A DNA stretch of 64,000 bases from Futiania mangrovi (GCF_024158125.1 NZ_JAMZFT010000001.1:1116001-1180000), one strand, 5' to 3'. Counted from the first letter of the stretch, positions 21,028 through 30,048 are shown. Numbers and translations: made by a program. The notes: generated by a model from the letters alone, not told the origin.

Positions 21028-21780
21028 ATGAGCGAGACAACACCCCAGAAGCATGCCACCGACACCCTCGCCGGGGGATTATCGGCGCACTCGGCGCTGG
21101 TGCTGTTCTCGGGCGGGCAGGATTCGGCGACGTGCCTTGCCTGGGCGCTCGACACCTTCGCGCATGTGGAGACCGTGGGCTTCGACTATGGCCAGCGTCA
21201 CAAGGTCGAGCTTGAGGTGCGCGGGCGCTTTCTCGACGGCCTGAAGCGCGCGTTTCCCGCGTGGGGCCGGAAGCTCGGCCCCGATCACATGCTCGATCTC
21301 GGCGTGCTGGGCGCGGTGAGCGAGACGGCGCTGACCCGCGACCGCGAGATCGAGATGACGGAAGCGGGCCTGCCCTCGACCTTCGTGCCGGGGCGCAACC
21401 TCCTGTTCTTCACGCTGGCGGCTGCACTGGGCTACCGGCGGAGCACCCGGCACCTCGTCGGCGGCATGTGCGAGACGGACTATTCCGGCTACCCCGACTG
21501 CCGCGACGACACGCTGAAGGCGTTGCAGGTTGCCCTCTCGCTGGGCCTCGATGCGCGGGTGACCGTGCACACGCCGCTCATGTGGATCGACAAGGCCCGG
21601 ACGTGGGAGATGGCGGACGCGCTGGGCGGCGCGGCGCTGGTCGCACTGATCGCGGAGGAGACGCACACCTGCTACCTCGGCGACCGCACGACGCGCCACG
21701 ACTGGGGCTATGGCTGCGGAAGGTGCCCGGCGTGCGAACTGCGCGCCGCGGGCTGGGACCGCTGGACGGCTGCGCGATGA
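21028..21780 (+). CDS. queC: 7-cyano-7-deazaguanine (preQ0) synthase QueC
   Basis: Converts 7-carboxy-7-deazaguanine to preQ0 with ATP and ammonia. 250 aa. The PP-loop is [11 protein letters not shown] (residues 27-36). The C-terminal zinc site is formed by Cys residues in [10 protein letters not shown] and YGCGRCPAC. First gene of a four-gene operon in which each start overlaps the previous stop as ATGA. The ribosome binding site is only moderate (GAAGG about 8 nt upstream). Its products serve queuosine tRNA modification. No tgt or queA is in the window. Confidence 0.97.
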   Translation: MSETTPQKHATDTLAGGLSAHSALVLFSGGQDSATCLAWALDTFAHVETVGFDYGQRHKVELEVRGRFLDGLKRAFPAWGRKLGPDHMLDLGVLGAVSETALTRDREIEMTEAGLPSTFVPGRNLLFFTLAAALGYRRSTRHLVGGMCETDYSGYPDCRDDTLKALQVALSLGLDARVTVHTPLMWIDKARTWEMADALGGAALVALIAEETHTCYLGDRTTRHDWGYGCGRCPACELRAAGWDRWTAAR

Positions 21781-22412
21781 CCTACCAGGTGAAGGAGATC
21801 TTCTACACGCTGCAAGGCGAAGGCGCGCGCGCTGGGCGTCCCGCTGTGTTCCTGCGCTTTGCCGGCTGCAACCTGTGGTCGGGGCTGGAGCGCGACCGGG
21901 CGAGCGCGGTCTGCACCTTCTGCGACACGGACTTCGTGGGCACCGACGGCCCCGGCGGCGGCAAGTTCCGGTCTGCCGATGCACTCGCCGACGCCGTGGC
22001 GACGGCATGGCCGGGGGAAGCGGGCGGCGCCCCTTACGTCGTGTGCACGGGCGGTGAGCCCCTGCTGCAGCTCGACGCGCCCCTCATCGATGCGCTGCAC
22101 GCGCGCGGGTTCGAGATCGCGGTGGAAACGAACGGCACGATCGCCGCGCCCGACGGCATCGACTGGATCTGCGTCAGCCCGAAGGCCGCCGCACCCGTCG
22201 TGCAGACGCGCGGGCACGAACTGAAGCTCGTCTACCCCCAGGCCGACGCGCTGCCGGAGCGGTTCGAGGGGCTGGACTTCGCGGCCTTCTACCTGCAGCC
22301 CATGGACGGGCCGGACCGCGCGCTTCACACGCAGGCCGCCATCGGCTATTGCCTCGCCCATCCGAAATGGCGCCTGAGCCTGCAGACCCACAAGATCCTT
22401 GGCATCCCATGA
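21777..22412 (+). CDS. queE: 7-carboxy-7-deazaguanine synthase QueE (radical SAM)
   Basis: Radical-SAM ring contraction of 6-carboxytetrahydropterin to 7-carboxy-7-deazaguanine. 211 aa. The cluster-binding cysteines are Cys31, Cys46 and Cys49, a CX14CX2C spacing instead of the usual CX3CX2C; this variant is known from proteobacterial QueE of the Burkholderia type. The N-terminal substrate loop is [18 protein letters not shown] and the SAM-binding CTGGEPLLQ is intact. The ATG overlaps the queC stop (ATGA), and its own stop overlaps queD in the same way. Confidence 0.96.
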   Translation: MTYQVKEIFYTLQGEGARAGRPAVFLRFAGCNLWSGLERDRASAVCTFCDTDFVGTDGPGGGKFRSADALADAVATAWPGEAGGAPYVVCTGGEPLLQLDAPLIDALHARGFEIAVETNGTIAAPDGIDWICVSPKAAAPVVQTRGHELKLVYPQADALPERFEGLDFAAFYLQPMDGPDRALHTQAAIGYCLAHPKWRLSLQTHKILGIP

Positions 22413-22807
22413 CCCGCCCCATCGTCGAGATATCGAAGGAATTCCGCTTCGAGGCGGCGCACTTCCTGCCCTATGCGGGGGAGGACAGCCCGAACCGGCG
22501 GATGCACGGCCATTCCTTCCGCGCCGTCATCACGCTGCGTGGAATGCCCGACCCGGAGACCGGATTGCTCAAGCATTTCGGTGAGTTGGCAGCCGCGCTG
22601 GAGACGGTGCGCAGGGAACTGGACCACCGTCTCCTGAACGATGTGGACGGGCTGGGCTACCCGACGCTCGAACTCATCGCCATCTGGATCTGGGACCGGC
22701 TGATCGAGGATTTCGACGCGCTGGTCGCGGTTGCGGTTCACCGCGATTCCTGCGGCGAGTCCTGCATCTTCCGCGGCGAGGAAGAGTACGAGGAGGGCGA
22801 GGAATGA
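22409..22807 (+). CDS. queD: 6-carboxytetrahydropterin synthase QueD, with atypical active site
   Basis: Expected to turn dihydroneopterin triphosphate into 6-carboxytetrahydropterin. 132 aa, from the ATG at 22409 that overlaps the queE stop. The zinc histidines are His18 (FEAAHFLP) and His33/His35 (RMHGHSF). The catalytic cysteine normally found in CxxxHGH is replaced: the residue at that position is Asn29 (NRRMHGH). The C-terminal [12 protein letters not shown] retains the conserved region with the catalytic Glu side. Operon position argues for QueD function, but the missing cysteine leaves the chemistry open. Confidence 0.88.
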   Translation: MTRPIVEISKEFRFEAAHFLPYAGEDSPNRRMHGHSFRAVITLRGMPDPETGLLKHFGELAAALETVRRELDHRLLNDVDGLGYPTLELIAIWIWDRLIEDFDALVAVAVHRDSCGESCIFRGEEEYEEGEE

Positions 22808-23265
22808 GCGGCGAGACAATCCGCACCACGCAACTCGGCCACGCGGTCGAGACGCCGGAGAGCCCGGAAAAGGCCGTGCTGGAGGCCGTGCCGGCCCCGC
22901 ACCGCGATGTGGATTACGTCGCGCGCTTCGTGTGCCCGGAGTTCACCTCGCTCTGCCCCGTGACGGGCCAGCCGGATTTCGCGCATCTCGTCATCGACTA
23001 CATCCCGGACGAATTCCTGATCGAATCCAAGAGCCTGAAGCTCTTTCTTCAGTCTTTCCGCAATCATGGCGCCTTTCACGAGGATTGCACCGTCGCGGTC
23101 GGCCGCCGGATCGTCGAGTCGGCCAGGCCGAAATGGCTGCGCATCGGCGGCTACTGGTATCCCCGCGGGGGCATCCCCATCGACGTGTTCTGGCAGACGG
23201 GCGAGCCGCCGAAGGGCGTCTGGATCCCCGATCAGGGTGTGCCGCCCTATCGCGGCAGGGGCTGA
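22804..23265 (+). CDS. queF: NADPH-dependent 7-cyano-7-deazaguanine reductase QueF
   Basis: Reduces the nitrile of preQ0 to the amine of preQ1. 153 aa, the short (YkvM-like, unimodular) form. The thioimide-forming Cys51 is in [13 protein letters not shown] with general acid Asp58. The NADPH-binding motif is ESKSLK (74-79), and His92 follows in GAFHEDC. It ends the que operon with a 4-nt overlap to queD. Its 3' end overlaps the convergent hydrolase gene by 19 nt. Confidence 0.97.
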   Translation: MSGETIRTTQLGHAVETPESPEKAVLEAVPAPHRDVDYVARFVCPEFTSLCPVTGQPDFAHLVIDYIPDEFLIESKSLKLFLQSFRNHGAFHEDCTVAVGRRIVESARPKWLRIGGYWYPRGGIPIDVFWQTGEPPKGVWIPDQGVPPYRGRG

Positions 23266-24224
23266 AGGCCGGGCCCCACTTCCGCGCCCGACGGCAGCGG
23301 GGCACCGGGCGCCCCGATCCAACCGAGAATATCCTGATAGACCGTCTCGCGCTGCAGGTCGCGCAGCAGCATGTGCCAGCCGTCGGGGTAGAGCGCGATG
23401 CGTGCACCTTCTGGCAGGCGTTCGGCGACCTGTGCTACCGCCTCCTTCGGGATCAGCGCGTCCTTCTTCCCATAGAGCAGCAGCACCGGGGGCTTCACCT
23501 CGCCCGCGGCCTTCTGCGCGGCATCCATCAGGCGGACCAAACCGAACACCACGTCGGCGCGCGTCTGCTTGAGGAACAGCGGGTCGCGGCCGTTCTCGAT
23601 CAGGGCTTCCATGTTGTCGCTCGCCCGGATGCCGGTGCCGTCCCCGGTCATCGGCCACCAGGGGGCGAGGCGCACCACGAAGTCGAGCGCGGCACGGTAG
23701 AAATCCGGCATCGTCTCCAGTCCCCACACGGCGGGTGCCACGAGGATGAGCCCCTCGACCGGCGGCGCGCCCTCGCCCGACAGCGCGGTCATGGCGACCG
23801 CACCGCCCATGCTGAGCCCCGCGACATGGACCGGCACGCCCGGATGCCGCGCGCGGACGAGCGCGATCACGTCCTGCAGGTCGGCGGCGAGCGCGGCCTC
23901 CCCCGCCCACAGGCCGCGCCCCGGCGCCTGCCCGAAGCCGCGCTGGTCATAGGCGTAAACCGTCACGCCATGCGCCGCGAGCCACGGTCCCGGATAGCGG
24001 AACGCACCCGAGTAATCGTTGAGGCCATGCACACCGATCAGCACGGCGCGGGGGCCCTCCGCCTGCCATGTCCGATAGGGAAGCGCCGCGCCGTCCGGCA
24101 TCACGAAGGCCACGCCATTGGTGCTCGCCGGAACGCTCGGCGTTCCCCGGCCCATGACGACAGGCTGGGCGCAGGCCGCAAGCGCGAGCAGACCGGCGAG
24201 GAAAAGGAGCCTCAGGACCCGCAC
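23247..24224 (-). CDS. Lipoprotein alpha/beta hydrolase (lysophospholipase-like)
   Basis: 325 aa from GTG 24224. It starts with a lipoprotein signal peptide (hydrophobic residues 4-17, lipobox LAAC with lipid-modified Cys18), so the enzyme is probably membrane-anchored. The hydrolase fold carries nucleophile Ser138 (GLSMGG), an Asp in YGKKDALIP and a His in PDGWHMLL. The fold is of the monoacylglycerol lipase/lysophospholipase type; the substrate is unknown. GAGG lies 5 nt before the GTG, which is inside the end of the upstream glycosylase gene, so the two are coupled. Confidence 0.85.
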   Translation of the reverse strand: MRVLRLLFLAGLLALAACAQPVVMGRGTPSVPASTNGVAFVMPDGAALPYRTWQAEGPRAVLIGVHGLNDYSGAFRYPGPWLAAHGVTVYAYDQRGFGQAPGRGLWAGEAALAADLQDVIALVRARHPGVPVHVAGLSMGGAVAMTALSGEGAPPVEGLILVAPAVWGLETMPDFYRAALDFVVRLAPWWPMTGDGTGIRASDNMEALIENGRDPLFLKQTRADVVFGLVRLMDAAQKAAGEVKPPVLLLYGKKDALIPKEAVAQVAERLPEGARIALYPDGWHMLLRDLQRETVYQDILGWIGAPGAPLPSGAEVGPGLQPLPR

Positions 24225-24814
24225 AACCGCCTCACCTCGCGCCGCAGGACGGGCAGAACCTCCGCCTCGAACCAGGGATTGCGCTTGAGCCAGGCGGTGT
24301 TGCGCCAGGACGGATGCGGCAGCGGCAGCGCATCCGGCAGATAGGCCTGCCAGTTCCGGACCGTGTCGGTCAGCGTCGGCCGGGCGGCCTTCCCAAGATG
24401 CCAGGCCTGCGCATATTGGCCGATGACGAGGGTCAGTTGGACGTGCGGCAGCGCCGCCATGATCCGGGCGCGCCAGAGTGGCGCACACTCCCGCCGCGGG
24501 GGCAGGTCGCCGCCCTTCCCATCCTGCCCCGGAAAGCAGAAGCCCATGGGCACGATGGCGATGCGGGAGGTGTCGTAGAACGTCTCCCGGTCCAGGCCCA
24601 TCCAGTCGCGCAACCGGTCGCCCGAGCGGTCGTCGAAGGGGATGCCGCTTTCATGCACGCGCGTGCCGGGCGCCTGCCCCGCGATCAGCAGGCGCGCAGA
24701 GGCTGCGGCGCGCACCACCGGCCGCGGCTCGTGCGGCAGGTCGCAGGCGCGGCAGGCCCGCACCTGCGCCAGCAGCGACTCGAATTCCGGATGGGATGCG
24801 TCCGCAACGGTCAT
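24212..24814 (-). CDS. Uracil-DNA glycosylase family protein
   Basis: 200 aa. The motif GQAPGTRVHESGIPFDD (about 46-62) and HPSWRN (about 167-172) place it in the uracil-DNA glycosylase superfamily, in a branch that is neither family 1 Ung nor the iron-sulfur families: only a CRAC pair (Cys21, Cys24) is present, not the four cysteines of an Fe-S site. Probably removes uracil or a related damaged base; the exact specificity is unknown. It overlaps the downstream hydrolase gene by 13 nt. Confidence 0.85.
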   Translation of the reverse strand: MTVADASHPEFESLLAQVRACRACDLPHEPRPVVRAAASARLLIAGQAPGTRVHESGIPFDDRSGDRLRDWMGLDRETFYDTSRIAIVPMGFCFPGQDGKGGDLPPRRECAPLWRARIMAALPHVQLTLVIGQYAQAWHLGKAARPTLTDTVRNWQAYLPDALPLPHPSWRNTAWLKRNPWFEAEVLPVLRREVRRLCGS

Positions 24815-24895
24815 GTGCGGGAGACTTCACCCGCCACGCGGCGAAATCAAGACGGCGGGACCCGGCACCCGGCCCCGCCGCCCGTTTGCATGGCT

Positions 24896-25507
24896 TCAGG
24901 CCGCGGCGCTCGGCCGGGCGGCGATCTCGCCCATCCAGCGGGTGAGGTTCTTGTAGGTCTCGTCCGGCTGCAGCTTGACGACCTTGCCGAACTGCACACC
25001 GACGAAGCCCGTGATGTCGGCGATGGAGAAGTTCTCGCCCGCGATGAAGGGACGGGTCGCAAGTTCCCGGTCCATCCACTCCCACGACGCGCGGACCTTG
25101 TCGACGTTCGCCTGGCCCCAGTCCTGGCACTGCGGCACCTCCAGCGGCGCCATGGCCGGGTGCGTGTGGCGGAACACCATGGCGGTGGCGAAGAGAACGC
25201 CGAACTCCATGCGCCGGTTCCACATCTCCACCAGCGCCCTTTCGAGCGGCGTCGCGCCGAACAGTGGCGGCTCGGGCTGCAACTCCTCGAAATAGCGGCA
25301 GATGGCGACCGATTCCGTGATCACCGTGCCATCGTCGAGTTCCAGCGCGGGCAGGAGCGCCTGCGGGCTCTTGGCCCGGTATTCGGGCGTCTTGTGCTCC
25401 TGCTTCATGATGTCGACAGGGACGAGGTCGACCTTGATCCCCTTCTCTGCCAGGAACATGCGCACGCGCCGCGGGTTCGGCGCCATCTTGGAGTCGTAGA
25501 GCTTCAC
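24896..25507 (-). CDS. Glutathione S-transferase family protein
   Basis: 203 aa from GTG 25507 (KLYDSKMAPNPRRVRMF). It has a thioredoxin-like N-terminal domain with the glutathione contact SPQALLPALELDDGTVITES (residues about 49-68) and an all-helical C-terminal domain with FIAGENFSIADI, the conserved N-capping box. GGGGAG lies 10-15 nt upstream. The substrate cannot be predicted. It is divergent from the SDR gene across about 200 nt. Confidence 0.88.
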   Translation of the reverse strand: MKLYDSKMAPNPRRVRMFLAEKGIKVDLVPVDIMKQEHKTPEYRAKSPQALLPALELDDGTVITESVAICRYFEELQPEPPLFGATPLERALVEMWNRRMEFGVLFATAMVFRHTHPAMAPLEVPQCQDWGQANVDKVRASWEWMDRELATRPFIAGENFSIADITGFVGVQFGKVVKLQPDETYKNLTRWMGEIAARPSAAA

Positions 25508-25709
25508 GGCGGCTGGTCTCCCCTTTCGTGCGGCCCCGTTGCCGGGCCGTCTCGCATCCTGGGGCGACGGTAGAGGGCGGCACGTACCCGGGCAAGCCCG
25601 CCCCGCGCGCGGCGGCCTTGCGCGCGGGTTCGATCCGCGCGAGAAACGCTGTCGAAACAATGACGGACGACGGGCGGGAACGCCCGCAGGGCAAGGGAGA
25701 TCGGAACGC

Positions 25710-26618
25710 ATGGGCATCAGGTTCGACGGACGGGTCGCGATCGTCACGGGCGCGGGCGGCGGGCTTGGCCGCGCGCACGCGCTGGCCTTCGCCGGGCGGG
25801 GCGCGAAGGTCGTGGTCAACGACCTGGGCGGCGCGGTCGACGGCACCGGCGGCTCTTCCGACGCTGCGAAGGCCGTGGTGGAGGAAATCCGCGCGGCAGG
25901 CGGCGAGGCGGTCGCCAACGGCTCCTCCGTGACCGACGAGGCAGGCGTCGCGCGGCTCGTCCAGGACGCGATGGACGCCTATGGCCGCATCGACATCCTG
26001 GTGAACAACGCGGGCATCCTGCGCGACAAGACGTTCGCCAAGATGACGCTCGAAGACTTCCGCGCCGTTCTCGACGTGCACCTGATGGGGGCTGCCATCT
26101 GCTCGCACGCGGTGTGGCCGGTGATGCGCGACCAGGGCTATGGACGGATCGTGATGACCACGTCCACGAGCGGCCTCTACGGCAATTTCGGGCAGGCGAA
26201 CTATGGCGCGGGCAAGATGGGCCAGGTCGGCCTGATGCAGACGCTGAAGATCGAGGGCGAGAAGTACAACATCCGCGTCAACGCGGTTGCCCCCGTCGCA
26301 GCGACCCGCATGACGGAGGACCTGCTGCCGGAGGATTTCCTGAAGCTGCTGCAGCCGGAGCGGGTCTCGCCCGCGGTCCTCTACCTCGCGAGCGAGGACG
26401 CTCCCACGGGCGCGATCATGATGGCGGGCGCGGGGCATTTCGCCATGACGCGGCTGCAGGAATCGCCGGGCGTGGTGATCCCCGGCGCGCCGACCGTCGA
26501 CGACGTTGTGGCGAACCTCGACCGGATCTCGGACTTCACGAGCGCGAACAATTTCCGCATCGGGCCTGAGCAGACGGGCCACGTCTTCCAGACGGTCAGC
26601 GCGGCCAACAAGGGCTAA
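25710..26618 (+). CDS. SDR family oxidoreductase, (3R)-hydroxyacyl-CoA dehydrogenase-like
   Basis: 302 aa. Cofactor loop TGAGGGLGRAHA (13-24), NNAG (99-102), active-site Ser152/154 and Tyr165/Lys169 (NYGAGK). The insert VVNDLGGAVDGTGGSSDAA and the overall layout match the dehydrogenase domain of peroxisomal multifunctional enzyme 2 and its bacterial relatives, which act on (3R)-hydroxyacyl-CoA. ATG 25710 follows AAGGGAGA. The open frame continues upstream to 25539 without family similarity. The two acyl-CoA dehydrogenases nearby fit a role in beta-oxidation of unusual acyl chains. Confidence 0.87.
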   Translation: MGIRFDGRVAIVTGAGGGLGRAHALAFAGRGAKVVVNDLGGAVDGTGGSSDAAKAVVEEIRAAGGEAVANGSSVTDEAGVARLVQDAMDAYGRIDILVNNAGILRDKTFAKMTLEDFRAVLDVHLMGAAICSHAVWPVMRDQGYGRIVMTTSTSGLYGNFGQANYGAGKMGQVGLMQTLKIEGEKYNIRVNAVAPVAATRMTEDLLPEDFLKLLQPERVSPAVLYLASEDAPTGAIMMAGAGHFAMTRLQESPGVVIPGAPTVDDVVANLDRISDFTSANNFRIGPEQTGHVFQTVSAANKG

Positions 26619-26627
26619 GACGGCAAG

Positions 26628-26651
26628 GGGGCAGCCGCGGCAGGCTGCCCC
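26628..26651. terminator. Bidirectional hairpin between the SDR gene and terC
   Basis: A perfect 9-bp stem, GGGGCAGCC (26628-26636) with GGCTGCCCC (26643-26651), and a 6-nt loop, placed between two convergent genes. ATTTCC follows on the plus strand. Confidence 0.7.
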
Positions 26652-26675
26652 ATTTCCATGCCCCGGTGCCGGCTG

Positions 26676-27416
26676 TCAGGCGACCGGCATGCGGGGACCG
26701 TTCTTCCTGCGCCGGCGGCGCCGGACGAGCGTGTTGAGCACCTCGACGCCCAGCGAGAAGGCCACCGCGAAGTAGAGGTAGCCCTTGGGGATGTGGAAGT
26801 GCATCCCCTCCGCGATCAGCGCGACCGCGATCAGCATCAGGAAGGCGAGCGCCAGCATCTTCACCGTCGGGTTGCGCTGCACGAATTCGCTGACGGGCGC
26901 GGCCGCGAGCATCATCACCCCGATGGCAATGACGACCGCCGTGATCATCACCGGCAGGTGGTCGGACATGCCGACCGCAGTCAGGATCGAGTCGAGCGAA
27001 AAGACGAGGTCGAGCGCCGCGATCTGCGCGATCACCATGCCAAAGCCCGCATGCACGGTCTGCTCCGCCTTGTGCTCGATCCCCTCGACCATGGAATGGA
27101 TCTCGCTCGTTGCCTTGGCGAGCAGGAAGAGGCCGCCGCCGAGCAGGATGATGTCGCGCCAGGACATGGCATAGCCCTGGACCTCGATCACCGGCTCCTT
27201 CAGCCCGATGATCCAGGCGATGGACGCAAGCAGCGCGATCCGCATGATCAGCGCCAGCGAGAGGCCGATCATGCGCGCCTTCTGCTGCTGCTCCTCCGGC
27301 AGTTTCTGCGCGAGGATCGCGATGAAGATGACATTGTCGATCCCGAGCACGATCTCGAGGATCGTCAGCGTGGCAAGGCTGGCCCACGCCTGGGGGTCGG
27401 ACAGGAGTTCAAGCAT
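26676..27416 (-). CDS. TerC family integral membrane protein
   Basis: 246 aa with about seven membrane helices. The conserved acidic membrane motifs LGIDNVIFI (about residue 25) and FSLDSILTAVG (about 140) are those of TerC/Alx/YoaE proteins, which are linked to metal (notably manganese) export or metallation. The C-terminus is very basic (RRRRRRKNG). I chose ATG 27416 with GGAG 7 nt upstream; a TTG one codon earlier is possible. The ribosome binding site sits at the foot of a strong hairpin (27425-27472). Confidence 0.9.
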   Translation of the reverse strand: MLELLSDPQAWASLATLTILEIVLGIDNVIFIAILAQKLPEEQQQKARMIGLSLALIMRIALLASIAWIIGLKEPVIEVQGYAMSWRDIILLGGGLFLLAKATSEIHSMVEGIEHKAEQTVHAGFGMVIAQIAALDLVFSLDSILTAVGMSDHLPVMITAVVIAIGVMMLAAAPVSEFVQRNPTVKMLALAFLMLIAVALIAEGMHFHIPKGYLYFAVAFSLGVEVLNTLVRRRRRRKNGPRMPVA

Positions 27417-27424
27417 CAATCAAC

Positions 27425-27472
27425 TCCGGGGCGAGAGAGGCTGCCTTCCTTCCTAGCAGCCACCGCCCCGGA
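27425..27472 (-). promoter_or_regulatory. Long hairpin overlapping the terC ribosome binding site
   Basis: Outer stem TCCGGGGCG (27425-27433) with CGCCCCGGA (27464-27472); inner stem GGCTGC (27439-27444) with GCAGCC (27456-27461); 11-nt loop. On the minus strand the 3' arm carries part of the GGAG that serves terC. It could hide the ribosome binding site or act as a terminator for the acyl-CoA dehydrogenase transcript upstream. I do not see the yybP-ykoY consensus. Confidence 0.6.
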
Positions 27473-27499
27473 ATTTAACCCCGGTGGAACGCGGGTCTG

Positions 27500-28648
27500 T
27501 CAGGCGGCCGCCTTCGTCCGCCCCGCTGAGGAGAAGCGCTTGAGGTGCCATTCGGTGTCGCCGAACGCCTGCTCGATTGCGGTAAGGCGCTTGAAATAGT
27601 GCGGCGCCGTCATCTCCCACGTCATGCCCATGCCGCCGTGCACCTGGATCGCCGTCTGGCCAAGCGCGCGACCCGACTTGCCGGCCATGGCCTTGGCCGC
27701 GGACACGGCGCGCGCGCGCTCTCCGGCATTTCCGCCAAGCTTCAAGGTACCCATGTAGGTTGTGGAAATCGCTTCCTCTTTTGCGATCATCATCTCGACA
27801 AGCTGGTGCTGGATGACCTGGAACCGGGAGATCGGCTGGCCGAACTGCTTGCGCTCCTTCGCGTAGTCCAGGGTCAGTTCATGCAGGCGCGTCATGACGC
27901 CGACGGCCTCCCCGCAGACCGCCGCTGTCGCCTCATCCACCACGGCTGCGATGACGTCGGCCGCCTTGCCGGGCGTGCCGAGCACTGCGTCCGCGCCGAC
28001 CTCGACGCCGTCGAGGCGCACTTCCGCCGCCCGCGCACCGTCGACCGTGCGATAGGGCCGCCGGGTCAGGCCCGCCGCGCTGGCGGGCACAAGGAACAGC
28101 CCTATGCCGTCGCGGTCAGCCGTCGCGCCTGAGACGCGCGCGCTCACGATCAGATGATCCGCCGCCCCGCCGAAGGGAACGAAGGTCTTCTCCCCCGTCA
28201 GCCGGTAGCCGTCGCCCGTCTTCTCCGCCTTTGCGGCAACGTGGAAGGGATCGAAGCGCCCCGCGGCCTCATAAAGGCCCGCGGTGTAGACACCCTCGCC
28301 GCCCACGATGGCGCCGATGTGCGCGGCGCGCTGCTCCGCGCTTCCCGCATGGCGCAGCAGGCCGCCCGCCAGCACGACGGTCGCCAGATACGGCTCGATC
28401 ACCAGCGCGCGGCCCAACTCCTCCATCACGACCATAGTGTCGACCGCACCACCGCCGAGGCCGCCGTCCTCCTCCGCGAAGGGCATGGCGAACACGCCCA
28501 ACTCGGCGAGCTTGCCCCAGATCTCGCGGCTGAACCCCTCCTCCGAGGCGACGATCTTGCGGCGCACGTCGAAGGAATAGGCGTCGGCGAGCATGCGCGA
28601 CAGCGACTCGCGCAGCATCTCCTGCTCTTCGGTGAACGAGAAATCCAT
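27500..28648 (-). CDS. Acyl-CoA dehydrogenase, small (PimD-like) subunit
   Basis: 382 aa with the acyl-CoA dehydrogenase fold (helical N-domain, beta middle domain, helical C-domain). It is diverged: the region HGGMGMTWEMTAPHYFKR replaces the GGTNEIQRN catalytic stretch of its neighbour. Together with the gene 55 nt upstream it resembles two-subunit enzymes such as PimC/PimD and steroid-side-chain FadE pairs, in which one subunit supplies the catalytic base. The substrate is unknown; bulky or dicarboxylic acyl-CoA is plausible from the family. Confidence 0.88.
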   Translation of the reverse strand: MDFSFTEEQEMLRESLSRMLADAYSFDVRRKIVASEEGFSREIWGKLAELGVFAMPFAEEDGGLGGGAVDTMVVMEELGRALVIEPYLATVVLAGGLLRHAGSAEQRAAHIGAIVGGEGVYTAGLYEAAGRFDPFHVAAKAEKTGDGYRLTGEKTFVPFGGAADHLIVSARVSGATADRDGIGLFLVPASAAGLTRRPYRTVDGARAAEVRLDGVEVGADAVLGTPGKAADVIAAVVDEATAAVCGEAVGVMTRLHELTLDYAKERKQFGQPISRFQVIQHQLVEMMIAKEEAISTTYMGTLKLGGNAGERARAVSAAKAMAGKSGRALGQTAIQVHGGMGMTWEMTAPHYFKRLTAIEQAFGDTEWHLKRFSSAGRTKAAA

Positions 28649-28703
28649 TTCAATTACCGTCAGTTGGGCGTTGTTGTTGAGGTGCGCAGGGGGTGCCGGG
28701 CCA

Positions 28704-29900
28704 TCACAGGCCCAGCACCATCTTGGCGATGATGTTACGCTGGATCTCGTTCGTGCCGCCGTAGATCGTCGTCTTGCGCATGTTGAAATAGGCGTTCGCC
28801 TTGCCCAGCGCGTGATCGGGGCCGAGCGGCGCGATATTGTCGCCCACGTCCGCCGTACCGTGCGCGTCGACGAGGCCGTAGGGCCCGACCGCCTCCATCG
28901 CCAGTTCGGTAATGCGCTGCTGGATCTCCGACCCGCGGATCTTCAGCATGGAGGACTCCGCCCCCGGCCCCTTGCCCGCCGCTTCCTTGGAGAGGGCGCG
29001 AAGCTCAGTATATTCGAGCGCGAGCAGATCGACCTCGAGTTCAGCCAGGCGGCGCGCAAAGCCCCAGTCGTCGGCCATCGCCACGCCGCCGGGCTGCTCC
29101 AGCGCCGCGATCTCCTTCAGCTTCTCCACCGCCTGCTTGGAGCGCGCGACCGCGGCGATGCCCGTCCGCTCGTGCATCAGCAGGAACTTCGCGTAGGTCC
29201 AGCCCTTGTTTTCCTCGCCGACGAGGTTCTCGACCGGCACCTTCACGTCCTCGAAGAAGACCTCGTTCACCTCGTGCTTGCCATCCATCAGGATGATCGG
29301 CTTCACGGATATGCCGGGCGTCTTCATGTCGATCAGCAGGAAGGAGATGCCCTCCTGCGGCTTTCCTTCCGTCGAGGTACGCACGAGGCAGAAGATCCAG
29401 TCGGCATGCTGGCCGAGCGTCGTCCACGTCTTGGAGCCGTTGACGATGTAATGGTCGCCGTCGCGCACCGCGCGGGTCCGCAGCGAGGCGAGGTCGGAGC
29501 CCGACCCCGGCTCCGAATAGCCCTGGCACCACCAGTCCTCGCCCGAGAGGATGCCCGGCAGGAACCGGTCCTTCTGCGCCTGGTTCCCGAAGGTGTAGAT
29601 GACGGGGCCGACCATGGTCACGCCGAAGGGCAGGATGCGCACGGTGTCGGCGCGGCCCAGTTCCTCCTGGAAGAGGTAGCGCTGCGTCGGCGTCCAGCCC
29701 GTGCCGCCGTACTTGACCGGCCACGCCGGCGCGACCCAGCCCTTCCTGGCAAGCACGCGGTGCCAGGAGAGGTAATCCTCCCGCCCGAGTTCAGCGCCGC
29801 TGTCCTGCTTGGCGCGCAACTCCGCCGGGTAGTTCTCGGCGATATAGGCGCGGACCTCGTCGCGGAAGGCCTGCTCCTCGGGCGTGAATTCCAGATCCAT
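28704..29900 (-). CDS. Acyl-CoA dehydrogenase, large (PimC-like) subunit
   Basis: 398 aa. FAD and substrate motifs WWCQGYSEPGSGSDLASL and GSKTWTTLGQHADW (middle domain) and the C-terminal YGGTNEIQRNIIAK, which carries the catalytic glutamate, are intact. It introduces the alpha-beta double bond in acyl-CoA. It is first in an apparent two-gene operon, followed after 55 nt by the diverged partner. A palindrome TGACGT-TT-ACGTCA lies about 55 nt upstream and may be the operator. Confidence 0.92.
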   Translation of the reverse strand: MDLEFTPEEQAFRDEVRAYIAENYPAELRAKQDSGAELGREDYLSWHRVLARKGWVAPAWPVKYGGTGWTPTQRYLFQEELGRADTVRILPFGVTMVGPVIYTFGNQAQKDRFLPGILSGEDWWCQGYSEPGSGSDLASLRTRAVRDGDHYIVNGSKTWTTLGQHADWIFCLVRTSTEGKPQEGISFLLIDMKTPGISVKPIILMDGKHEVNEVFFEDVKVPVENLVGEENKGWTYAKFLLMHERTGIAAVARSKQAVEKLKEIAALEQPGGVAMADDWGFARRLAELEVDLLALEYTELRALSKEAAGKGPGAESSMLKIRGSEIQQRITELAMEAVGPYGLVDAHGTADVGDNIAPLGPDHALGKANAYFNMRKTTIYGGTNEIQRNIIAKMVLGL

Positions 29901-29953
29901 GAGCGTCGTCGTCCCTTGTTTCTCTCCCCTGCGCAGGAAGGCGGCTGCAGGGG

Positions 29954-29967
29954 TGACGTTTACGTCA
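29954..29967 (-). promoter_or_regulatory. Palindromic operator candidate upstream of the acyl-CoA dehydrogenase pair
   Basis: The perfect inverted repeat TGACGT-TT-ACGTCA lies about 55 nt before the start of the large-subunit gene. ACGT-centred repeats of this shape are typical of MerR-family regulators of acyl-CoA and branched-chain amino-acid breakdown (LiuR type). No regulator gene is nearby, so the assignment is inference. Confidence 0.45.
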
Positions 29968-30048
29968 ACTTAGAGGTGATCCTAGGGTCAGCCGGGACCG
30001 CTGGCAATCCTCAAGCGACGCAATGACGCAAAGCCGGACGCGGCAAGC

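Noticed and set aside
27420-27499. A yybP-ykoY manganese riboswitch before terC
   Set aside because: The hairpin present does not show the conserved internal-loop sequences of that class.
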